Shown: positions 1 to 5,149 of the stretch, one piece after another
Numbering within the stretch: position 1 is the first letter of the stretch
How the letters are laid out: every line of letters starts with the position of its first letter
From: Planctomycetota bacterium
GTDB lineage: Bacteria > Planctomycetota > Phycisphaerae > WQYP01
Direction of reading: 5' to 3'
Assembly (NCBI GenBank): GCA_021780285.1
Contig: JAJXZA010000222.1
Coordinates: forward strand, 1 to 5,860
DNA length: 5,860 nucleotides
Notes under the pieces: generated by a model
Told to the model about the DNA's origin: nothing
The model's input: only the letters and a program-made list of their open reading frames with translations
Databases searched by the model: none
Translations under genes and position numbers: made by a program

Positions 1-1533
1 ATGCTGGCCAAAGTGCATAGTTTTATCCTCCAGGGGATAGATGCCATCCGCTGCGAGGTGGAGGTGAACCTTGCCGGGCGCGAGTACGACCAGCCGGTGA
101 TTGTCGGCCTCGCCGATAAAGCCGTCAGCGAAGCGCTCGATCGCGTGCAAACCGCCATCATCAACAGTGGCTTTCAATTCCCGCGACAAAAGCTTCTGGT
201 AAATCTGGCGCCGGCCGACGTAAAAAAGGAAGGCAGCGCCCTGGAACTGCCCATTGCGCTGGGCATTTTGCATGCCGCCAAGACCATAACCACCGACCTG
301 CATCGCAACTTTTTGGTGGCGGGTGAGCTGGCCTTGGATGGTTCGGTGCGGCCCGTCAAAGGCGGCCTTTCAATGGCGATGCTTGCCGCGGATATAAAAC
401 TCCAGGGCGTGCTGCTACCGGTGGCCAACGCCCGTGAGGCGGCCGTGGTGCCTGGTGTTGAAGTGTATGCCATAGACAGCCTTGCCACGCTCGTAAGTTT
501 TTTAAATGGTCAGCTTGAATTGCAGCCTGAACAACCCGAGCAGTTGGAGCCAGCCGAGGTCGCCGCGGCTTATGAAGTGGACTTTTCGGATGTACGCGGG
601 CAGGAGCACGCCAAACGGGCACTGACGATTGCGGCGGCCGGGCGGCACAACCTTCTGCTGCTGGGGCCGCCGGGAGCAGGCAAAACCATGCTTTGCCAAA
701 GGCTGCCCACCATTTTACCGCCGCTGACGCGACAGGAAGCCCTGGAAACGTCGCGCGTTTACTCTGCCTGCGGCCTGTTGCCCCGGGAAACGAGCCTTAT
801 GCGCACCCGCCCGGTGCGCATGCCGCACCATTCGGCCAGTGGAGCGGCGCTGGTGGGTGGAGGCGCCATTCCGCGGCCAGGCGAAGTTTCATTGGCGCAC
901 CATGGCGTTTTATTTTTAGATGAGTTGCCCGAGTTCTCGCGGCATGTGCTTGAAATGCTGCGCCAGCCGCTTGAATCCGGCTCGGTAACGGTTGCCCGGG
1001 CGCACGCAAGCGTAACGTTTCCGGCAAGTTTTATGCTGGTGGCCGCCATGAACCCGTCCGCCAGCGGCCGCGGCACGCTCGACCGCCGTAACGCCAAAAG
1101 CAAAGACCTCGACGCAATGGACCGCTACATGAGCAAACTATCGGGTCCACTGCTTGACCGCATAGACATTCACCTTGAAGTGCCGGCGGTGACTTATCGT
1201 GATTTAACCAGCAAGGCCACCGGCACGTCGTCGGCCACCATGCGCGCGGAGGTGGAGCAGGCCCGGCAAATTCAGGCCCGGCGTTTTGGCGCTGGCAGCA
1301 CCATGACCAACGCCGCCATGAAAACCGCACAGTTAAAAGAATATTGCGTTCTCGACGAGGCCTGTTTAGCGTTGATGAAGCAGGCCATGGAAGAACTTGG
1401 CCTTAGCGCCCGCGCATTTGACAAGGTGCGCCGCGTGGCTCGCACCATTGCCGATATGGCCGGCTGCGAAGAAATACGCCCCTCGCACATTACCGAAGCG
1501 GTGAGTTATCGCCTGCTTGATCGTCGCTATTAA
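1..1533 (+). CDS. comM: ComM/YifB-family Mg-chelatase-like AAA+ ATPase
   Basis: This is a complete 510-residue protein, the usual length for the YifB/ComM family. Seen: an N-terminal S5/Lon-protease-like domain (about residues 1-165), then an AAA+ Mg-chelatase-type core with Walker A GPPGAGKT (222-229), the MPHHSASGAALVGGG segment, Walker B GVLFLDE (302-308, acidic pair D307/E308), a sensor-1-like AAMNPS segment, and SGPLLDRIDIHLEVP. A C-terminal helical domain contains LSARAFDKVRRVARTIADMAG. Known of the family: Vibrio ComM is a hexameric helicase that drives branch migration during natural transformation, but the gene is also widespread in bacteria not known to be competent. It is cytoplasmic, and a role in recombination is inferred here. 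The NPCPCG cysteine motif of proteobacterial members reads NPSASG. The ATG is the first base of the window, so promoter and ribosome site are not visible. The gene is probably co-transcribed with the alanine dehydrogenase gene that follows. Confidence 0.95.
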   Translation: MLAKVHSFILQGIDAIRCEVEVNLAGREYDQPVIVGLADKAVSEALDRVQTAIINSGFQFPRQKLLVNLAPADVKKEGSALELPIALGILHAAKTITTDLHRNFLVAGELALDGSVRPVKGGLSMAMLAADIKLQGVLLPVANAREAAVVPGVEVYAIDSLATLVSFLNGQLELQPEQPEQLEPAEVAAAYEVDFSDVRGQEHAKRALTIAAAGRHNLLLLGPPGAGKTMLCQRLPTILPPLTRQEALETSRVYSACGLLPRETSLMRTRPVRMPHHSASGAALVGGGAIPRPGEVSLAHHGVLFLDELPEFSRHVLEMLRQPLESGSVTVARAHASVTFPASFMLVAAMNPSASGRGTLDRRNAKSKDLDAMDRYMSKLSGPLLDRIDIHLEVPAVTYRDLTSKATGTSSATMRAEVEQARQIQARRFGAGSTMTNAAMKTAQLKEYCVLDEACLALMKQAMEELGLSARAFDKVRRVARTIADMAGCEEIRPSHITEAVSYRLLDRRY

Positions 1534-1534
1534 C

Positions 1535-1538
1535 AGGA
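1535..1538 (+). promoter_or_regulatory. Ribosome binding site that fixes the ald start
   Basis: AGGA lies eight bases before the ATG at 1547, directly after the comM stop codon. A longer in-frame reading from a TTG at 1517 would overlap comM and add ten residues (M-I-V-A-I-N-R-N-I-Q). The shorter form starts MIVGVLKE, as family members do, and puts the catalytic residues at their standard numbers. The ATG at 1547 is therefore preferred. Confidence 0.75.
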
Positions 1539-1546
1539 ACATACAA

Positions 1547-2632
1547 ATGATTGTCGGTGTACTCAAAGAAGTAAAGTCGGATGAATACCGCGTGGCCATG
1601 CTGCCGGCCGGCGTGCACCAGTTGGTGCGCACGGGCCATCGGGTGCTTGTGCAGGCGCAGGCGGGCGTTGGTTCGGGCATAAGCGATGCGGAATATACCG
1701 CAGTCGGTGCGGAAGTGGCGGCCGCGCCGGCAGACGTATGGTCCGCAGCCGATTTGATTGTGAAGGTCAAAGAGCCGCAGCCCAGTGAGTTCGCCTTTCT
1801 GCGGCGCAACCTCATGGTGCTTACCTATTTTCACTTTGCGGCTGAGCCGAAACTGCTTCAGGCATGCGTAAAATCGGGCGTGAGCGCCATAGCGTATGAA
1901 ACCATTCGCGACGCCCGCGGCCTTCTGCCATGCCTGACGCCCATGAGCGAAATCGCCGGCAAAATGGCGATTCAGGAAGGGGCTAAATATCTTGAGCGGC
2001 CCATGATGGGCCGTGGCATTCTGCTCGGCGGCGTACCTGGCGTGGCCCCGGCCGAGGTGGTGATACTCGGCGGCGGAGTTGTCGGTCATAATGCCGCCCG
2101 CGTAGCGGCCGGTTTAGGCGCTCGCGTGCGCATTTTAGATATCAATCTCGATCGGCTGCGCTATTTAAGCGATGTGATGCCCGCCAATGTCAACACCATT
2201 TTTTCAGATGTGCATACCGTACGCGAAGCTCTCGCGAGGGCCGACCTTGTCGTTGGCGCAGTGCTGATACCGGGGGCCAAAGCGCCGCGGCTCATTGGCA
2301 AAGACGATATCAAACACATGATACCCGGCAGCGTCATTGTGGATGTCGCCATAGACCAGGGCGGCTGTGTGGAAACCAGTCGCCCGACAACCCATCAGCA
2401 GCCGACATATCTGGTGGACGGTGTGGTGCACTATTGCGTGACCAATATGCCCGGCGCGGTGGGCCGCACCAGCACCTTCGCCTTGTGCAATGCCACGTTC
2501 CCTTATGTGGCGGCCATTGCTTCGCTGGGCTGGGATGCTGCGGCTCAGCGCGACCCTGGCTTGGCGCAGGGGCTTAACACGCGCGCCGGTGAAATCACCA
2601 ATGCCGCAGTCGCGGCAGCCCGGGAGCGATAA
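1547..2632 (+). CDS. ald: NAD-dependent alanine dehydrogenase
   Basis: It oxidatively deaminates L-alanine to pyruvate and ammonium with NAD+ (EC 1.4.1.1), linking amino-acid catabolism or ammonium assimilation with central carbon metabolism in the cytoplasm. The protein has 361 residues, normal for the family. Counting from the ATG, the residues known from studied enzymes fall where expected: substrate-binding R15 (EYRVAMLP), K75 in KVKEP, catalytic H96 in TYFHFA and D270 in VDVAIDQGG. The Rossmann glycine motif GGGVVG is at 175-180, with the ribose-binding acidic residue D198 in ILDIN. Other hallmarks are GGVPGVAPAEVVILGGG, GAVLIPGAKAPRL and NMPGAVGRTSTFAL. The gene starts 13 bp after the comM stop, so the two probably share a transcript, although no functional link is known. 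A single-subunit homohexamer is expected from the family. Pyridine nucleotide transhydrogenase alpha subunits are related but longer, and the intact alanine dehydrogenase motifs argue against that alternative. Confidence 0.97.
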   Translation: MIVGVLKEVKSDEYRVAMLPAGVHQLVRTGHRVLVQAQAGVGSGISDAEYTAVGAEVAAAPADVWSAADLIVKVKEPQPSEFAFLRRNLMVLTYFHFAAEPKLLQACVKSGVSAIAYETIRDARGLLPCLTPMSEIAGKMAIQEGAKYLERPMMGRGILLGGVPGVAPAEVVILGGGVVGHNAARVAAGLGARVRILDINLDRLRYLSDVMPANVNTIFSDVHTVREALARADLVVGAVLIPGAKAPRLIGKDDIKHMIPGSVIVDVAIDQGGCVETSRPTTHQQPTYLVDGVVHYCVTNMPGAVGRTSTFALCNATFPYVAAIASLGWDAAAQRDPGLAQGLNTRAGEITNAAVAAARER

Positions 2633-2737
2633 GTCTGCGATCATTACCGAACCGGTGATTGCCAGCGAGCCGCTGCGCAAGACGTATCGCATAGAGCAGC
2701 TCAGCGGTCAGCCATTGGCTCTGTGACATGCCTTGAT

Positions 2738-2767
2738 GCGCCCGTTGGGGCGTCTTTGGCGGTTTTT
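2738..2767 (+). terminator. Weak candidate terminator after ald
   Basis: A hairpin CGCCC-GTTG-GGGCG (2739-2752), with one additional G-T pair outside it, is followed by TCTTTGGCGG and then five T residues (2763-2767). The T run is ten bases from the stem, which is far for an intrinsic terminator, so the call is weak. It lies in the 166-bp gap between two convergent genes, the expected place for one. No T tract follows it on the minus strand, and nothing else in the gap looks like a gene or a better terminator. Confidence 0.33.
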
Positions 2768-2798
2768 GCAATTATGTGGTGCGGTCGTTGTGGGAGCT

Positions 2799-4442
2799 TT
2801 ATGCTTTGCTCACCGCCGCCAGCAGGGCTTGGATCATGCCGGGAATGTCGTGCTGGGCGGCTTCAACAGTTGCCGGCCAACCGTGGGCAGCCAGCGACTG
2901 GGAGGTAATCGGGCCGATGGATAAACGCTTGCAATTCTTCACCGCGCTTCGCAACTGCTCCGGCAGCATTTCATACAGATTGTCGGCGGTGGATGCGCTG
3001 GTAAAAGTAATCCAGTTTATGTTGCCGGCCTCAAGCGCTGCGAGCACCTCAGCCGGCAAACTTGCCGGGCGCCGTGTGTTGTAAATGGCAATGTCGGTTA
3101 CCTGTGCACCGGCCTGCGCCAGTGCCTCGCGCAAGGCCGGGCGGGCGATGTCGGCCCGCAACAGCAGAAACTTGCGGCCCGCCAGTGAACTCGCATAACC
3201 CTTGCCAAAACTCGCGATAATAAGCTCGGCGAGTTTTTCGCCGACAAACTCTTCCGGCATCAGATCGGCAACGATGCCGATGTTACCCAAGGCCTCGTGC
3301 GTTGCCGGGCCGATGGCGGCTACCTGGCGACCGGCAAACGCGCGGCAGTCAAGACCCAATACCCGGAGCCGCCGCCATGCGGCCTCAACGCCATTGGCGC
3401 TGGTAAAAACCACACAGTCAAATTCGGCGAGGTTCTTAAGTGCGGCATCGGTTGCGGTAAAATCGTCGGGCTGGGTGATTTCTATGGTGGGCGCCTCTAG
3501 CACATTGGCTCCCAGTGATGTAAGCCCGGCTGTCAGGCCGCTCGCCTGCTGCCGCGTGCGGGTCACGAGAATGGTTTGACCGAAGAGCGGCTGGCTTTCA
3601 AACCAATTAAGTTCAGCACGCAGCTTGACCACCTCTCCCACGATGGTAATTGCCGGTGCGGTAATTCCAGCGGCTTTGGCTTGGGCGGCAATGTCGCACA
3701 GCGCAGCCACCACGGTTCGCTGCTGCGGCAGTGTGGCTTTATGAATCACGGCTGCGGGCGTGGATGCGGGCATGCCGCCGGCGATAAGTTGGCTGGCAAT
3801 ATCAGGCAGATTTTTAACGCCCATATAAAACACCAGCGTGCCGCCAAGCTGTGCGAGAGCTTTGTAATTGACTCGCGGCGCTGCGGGGTCGGCGGTAACG
3901 GCGCCAGCGGCCCCGGTCGCGCCTGCAGGCGACTCGGTGCGATCGCGTTCGTGGCCGGTAACAAACGTTACGGTACTGGTAAGCTCACGATGCGTAACCG
4001 GTATGCCCGCGTAAGCGGGGCCGGCCAAACCCGCGGTTATGCCCGGAATAGTACGGAAAGGCACGCCGGCCTGCCGTAAAAACTCCCCCTCTTCACCGCC
4101 GCGGCCAAAAACATAGGGGTCGCCGCCTTTGAGTCGCACGACGCAGCGGGCGTCCATTGCCTTTTGGCCGATGGATCGGGCCTTGTCTACCAGCAACCGG
4201 TTAATGCCATCTTGCGAAAGTGTATGGGCTGCGGCTTGCTTGCCAACATAGATGTATTCACAATCTGGCGGGCAATATTTAAGAAGAACCGGATTGGCCA
4301 AGGCATCGTATATGACACAGGCGGCTTTTTGTAATGCCTCGGTAGCCGCTGTGGTGGCTAGGCCAGCATCGCCTGGCCCGGCTCCCACGAGGAAGACCGT
4401 AGCGGGCGGCTTTATTATTCGTATGTGCGAATTATCGGTCAT
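2799..4442 (-). CDS. cobA-hemD: Fused uroporphyrinogen-III C-methyltransferase / uroporphyrinogen-III synthase
   Basis: This 547-residue two-domain enzyme acts in tetrapyrrole synthesis. The N-terminal SUMT domain (about 14-275) shows VFLVGAGPGDAGL (GAGPGD 20-25), VVRLKGGDPYVFGRGGEE (KGGDP 105-109), PGITAG (133-138), IPVTHRE (147-153) and YMGV (206-209). It makes precorrin-2 from uroporphyrinogen III with two S-adenosylmethionines. The C-terminal HemD domain starts near 286 (PLFGQTILVTRTR). It has SLGANVLEAPTIEI, CVVFTSANGVEAAWRRL, VAAIGPATHEAL, FTSASTADNL and LSIGPITSQSL, and closes hydroxymethylbilane to uroporphyrinogen III. Such fusions are known in several phyla. An Ala/Gly/Pro-rich insert (about 171-189) follows VTGHERD inside the SUMT domain, at a loop that varies in the family. 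The start is supported by GGAG (minus strand, 4451-4448) five bases before the ATG. No hemC or precorrin-2 dehydrogenase gene is adjacent, so it looks monocistronic within the window. Confidence 0.96.
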   Translation of the reverse strand: MTDNSHIRIIKPPATVFLVGAGPGDAGLATTAATEALQKAACVIYDALANPVLLKYCPPDCEYIYVGKQAAAHTLSQDGINRLLVDKARSIGQKAMDARCVVRLKGGDPYVFGRGGEEGEFLRQAGVPFRTIPGITAGLAGPAYAGIPVTHRELTSTVTFVTGHERDRTESPAGATGAAGAVTADPAAPRVNYKALAQLGGTLVFYMGVKNLPDIASQLIAGGMPASTPAAVIHKATLPQQRTVVAALCDIAAQAKAAGITAPAITIVGEVVKLRAELNWFESQPLFGQTILVTRTRQQASGLTAGLTSLGANVLEAPTIEITQPDDFTATDAALKNLAEFDCVVFTSANGVEAAWRRLRVLGLDCRAFAGRQVAAIGPATHEALGNIGIVADLMPEEFVGEKLAELIIASFGKGYASSLAGRKFLLLRADIARPALREALAQAGAQVTDIAIYNTRRPASLPAEVLAALEAGNINWITFTSASTADNLYEMLPEQLRSAVKNCKRLSIGPITSQSLAAHGWPATVEAAQHDIPGMIQALLAAVSKA

Positions 4443-4467
4443 TTCCGCTCCAAAGGGAAATTTTTTT

Positions 4468-4511
4468 GCCGTAGTGCAACAAGCCGGCTTGCCGGGCGTT
4501 GTTCTTACGGC
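4468..4511 (-). promoter_or_regulatory. Imperfect hairpin in the presumed cobA-hemD 5' leader
   Basis: Nested inverted repeats: GCCGTA (4468-4473) pairs with TACGGC (4506-4511), AACAA (4478-4482) with TTGTT (4499-4503), and GCCGG (4483-4487) with CC-G-GGC (4492-4497) through one bulged G, leaving a CTTG tetraloop. This gives about 16 pairs, interrupted by an internal loop and two single-base bulges. Its core includes the 12-bp perfect palindrome CAAGCCGGCTTG (4480-4491). On the minus strand it ends at 4468, followed by seven A residues and then the GGAG ribosome site, so it is not a terminator for that strand. A role in translation control or mRNA stability is inference only. Confidence 0.4.
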
Positions 4512-4520
4512 GTTGAGGCT

Positions 4521-4550
4521 ATTTTAGCCGACTTTTATTGGGCTGCCCAA
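4521..4550 (-). promoter_or_regulatory. Candidate promoter of cobA-hemD
   Basis: Read on the minus strand: a -35-like TTGGGC (4550-4545), an 18-base spacer, and a -10-like TAAAAT (4526-4521). It would start transcription near 4514, giving a leader of about 72 bases that begins almost at the hairpin 4511-4468. The -35 box lies within the 15-bp palindrome at 4537-4551, and the -10 box within the inverted repeat GGCTA-TTT-TAGCC (4517-4529). Box matches are only moderate and sigma-factor preferences of this organism are unknown. Confidence 0.3.
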
Positions 4551-4563
4551 TGCCACTGTGGCA
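4537..4563. repeat. Two abutting perfect palindromes, possible operator
   Basis: ATTGGGC-T-GCCCAAT (4537-4551) is a 7+1+7 perfect palindrome. It shares its last T with a second perfect palindrome, TGCCAC-T-GTGGCA (4551-4563, 6+1+6). The first covers the candidate -35 box of the cobA-hemD promoter, as a repressor site would. As RNA each could form a 5-bp stem with a short loop, so a structural role is also possible. No regulator is identified. Confidence 0.4.
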
Positions 4564-4591
4564 GCGGCTTGTGATGAAGGTTTTGTTTCGC

Positions 4592-4608
4592 TTGCAAGTT
4601 ACTTGCAA
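4592..4608. repeat. 17-bp perfect palindrome TTGCAAGT-T-ACTTGCAA, operator-like
   Basis: Two 8-bp arms are exact reverse complements around a single central T. A one-base centre favours a dimeric protein binding site over an RNA hairpin. The TTGCAA arm resembles half-sites of some LacI-family operators, but that resemblance is loose. TTGCAA at 4603-4608, 17 bases before TAAAGT (4626-4631), could also serve as the -35 box of a plus-strand promoter, which would place this site over that promoter. Confidence 0.45.
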
Positions 4609-4637
4609 TGGAGATTAAAAAAAAGTAAAGTTGTTTT

Positions 4638-4735
4638 CAAGCTTCTGCCGATGATAGTGGCAGACAGAGACCATAAGATTCCTCCCATAACCTGGGCCGC
4701 CCACTGTGATGCGACAGTTGGCGGCCTATTTTTTT
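4638..4735 (+). ncRNA. Candidate small RNA ending at a strong terminator
   Basis: A strong plus-strand intrinsic terminator at 4695-4735 has no plus-strand gene upstream, since the neighbouring gene points away from it. A weak promoter (TTGCAA 4603-4608, 17-base spacer, TAAAGT 4626-4631) would start a transcript near 4638, giving an RNA of about 100 bases. The start is uncertain: other poor promoter matches exist (for example TTGTTT 4631-4636 with GATAGT 4653-4658). No known RNA family is recognised, and no open frame with a ribosome site is present. Confidence 0.3.
4695..4735 (+). terminator. Strong Rho-independent terminator
   Basis: The stem arms are GGCCGCC-C-ACTGT (4695-4707) and ACAGT-T-GGCGGCC (4714-4726), 13 positions with one C/T mismatch, around a six-base loop GATGCG. 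TA and seven T residues (4729-4735) follow at once. The minus-strand side has no T tract, so it acts on plus-strand transcripts. The nearest plus-strand coding gene is ald, which ends 2 kb away, so this terminator belongs to something local and unannotated. Confidence 0.82.
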
Positions 4736-4855
4736 ATTGGCGTATTTTTGGTTGTGCGTTGTTCCTGCCTTGGGGCGGTGGGCATCAAGGCGGTTCTCAC
4801 ATGCGGTGCGCGTCATCGCAATGGCGGAAGGCCGCTGGGGCTTTGACTGAACGCA

Positions 4856-5017
4856 TACGCCAAAAGGCGTGGCAATTTTTCCGGGCGAATCTGGGAGCGC
4901 GGGGTGTCCCCACCCGATTTTATCCAGCAAACAGCACTGCCTTGGCCACGATTGGGCCATATTTTGCGGAGTTTCTAAACTCGTCCGGAAAAATTGCCGT
5001 GCCCTACGCCAAAAGGC
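4856..5017. repeat. Inverted-repeat segment flanked by 13-bp direct repeats
   Basis: GGCAATTTTTCCGG (4871-4884) recurs as its exact reverse complement at 4985-4998. The match extends inward to 18 bp (4871-4888 against 4981-4998) with one G-T wobble. Outside these arms TACGCCAAAAGGC occurs in direct orientation at 4856-4868 and 5005-5017. The left copy also forms ACGCC-AAAA-GGCGT. The 92-base centre contains a small GGGTG-TCCC-CACCC hairpin and no coding capacity. No target-site duplication abuts the inverted repeats. Possible readings are a miniature transposon-like repeat, a structured RNA or a protein-binding array. The sequence alone does not decide between them. Confidence 0.6.
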
Positions 5018-5031
5018 CCGCCCCCGCTCGA

Positions 5032-5060
5032 TTTACCCGCCGGCCATTGTGCGGTATTGT
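5032..5060 (+). promoter_or_regulatory. Candidate promoter of tRNA-Val
   Basis: TTTACC (5032-5037) and TATTGT (5055-5060) are separated by 17 bases, each matching four of six consensus positions of housekeeping sigma-factor boxes. Transcription would begin near 5067, about nine bases before the mature tRNA, a normal short leader. The inverted-repeat segment ends 14 bases upstream of the -35 box. Confidence 0.45.
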
Positions 5061-5075
5061 AAATGCAGCTGAATC

Positions 5076-5149
5076 GGGCGGTTAGCTCAGTTGGTTAGAG
5101 CGCCGTGTTTACACCGCGGATGTCGGGGGTTCGAGTCCCTCACCGCCCA
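5076..5149 (+). tRNA. tRNA-Val: tRNA-Val (anticodon TAC)
   Basis: A full 74-base cloverleaf can be folded by eye. The acceptor stem is GGGCGGT (5076-5082) with ACCGCCC (5142-5148). The D arm is GCTC/GAGC (5085-5088, 5098-5101). The anticodon stem is CCGTG/CGCGG (5103-5107, 5115-5119) around TTTACAC, with TAC at 5110-5112. A five-base variable loop follows, then the T arm GGGGG-TTCGAGT-CCCTC (5125-5141). The discriminator is A5149. CCA is not encoded and would be added after transcription. TAC reads GUA and other valine codons. The 3' half overlaps, on the opposite strand, the end of an integrase gene, so this tRNA is the probable insertion target of the element to its right. The gene remains intact. 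Confidence 0.97.
5109..5149. other. Probable attachment-site half (att) in the tRNA-Val 3' half
   Basis: The integrase frame runs into the tRNA from its 3' end and stops in the anticodon loop, as when an element integrates at a tRNA 3' half and supplies an identical copy of that half. The recombined identity block should lie within about 5109-5149, perhaps continuing slightly past the discriminator base. The partner copy is not in the window, so exact borders cannot be given. The inverted repeat TATGCA/TGCATA (5159-5164, 5171-5176), just inside the element, could be an integrase contact, but this is speculative. Confidence 0.55.

Larger units (their letters stand above)
4443..5075. other. 633-bp intergenic region without a supported protein gene
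   Basis: This lies between the start of the cobA-hemD gene (running left) and tRNA-Val. Open frames here are long enough to notice on both strands, but none has a ribosome site or recognisable product, and they cross the terminator hairpin. The region instead holds, left to right: a 44-nt hairpin, a candidate minus-strand promoter, several near-perfect palindromes (4517-4608), a strong plus-strand terminator (4695-4735), about 115 bp with nothing recognised (4740-4855), an inverted-repeat segment (4856-5017) and the tRNA promoter (5032-5060). Composition is more AT-rich around 4570-4660 than in the genes on either side. Confidence 0.8.

Noticed and set aside
1517..1546. Upstream TTG start for alanine dehydrogenase
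   Set aside because: It overlaps comM and adds residues not found in the family. The ATG at 1547 has a well-spaced AGGA and gives standard catalytic numbering.
4552..4558. GCCACTG, identical to the core of the B12 box of cobalamin riboswitches
   Set aside because: It is on the plus strand, opposite to the cobA-hemD gene, is part of a palindrome, and no other conserved riboswitch element is seen around it.
4574..4629. Tiny plus-strand frames (14 codons from 4574; MEIKKK from 4609) before the terminator
   Set aside because: Neither has a credible ribosome site, and both are too short to support without conservation data.
4857..4880. ACGCC-AAAA-GGCGT followed by GGCAATTTTT as a plus-strand terminator
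   Set aside because: The stem is only five pairs and the T run begins five bases after it. The sequence is better explained as part of the repeated and inverted module 4856-5017.
4637..4960. A 107-codon minus-strand open frame
   Set aside because: The composition is unlike a protein, no family is recognised, no ribosome site is seen, and it crosses the terminator stem. It is most likely a chance frame in GC-rich DNA.
4558..5085. A 175-codon plus-strand open frame starting from GTG
   Set aside because: It has no ribosome site, no recognisable motif, and runs through the strong terminator hairpin and its T tract, the inverted-repeat segment, the tRNA promoter and into tRNA-Val.
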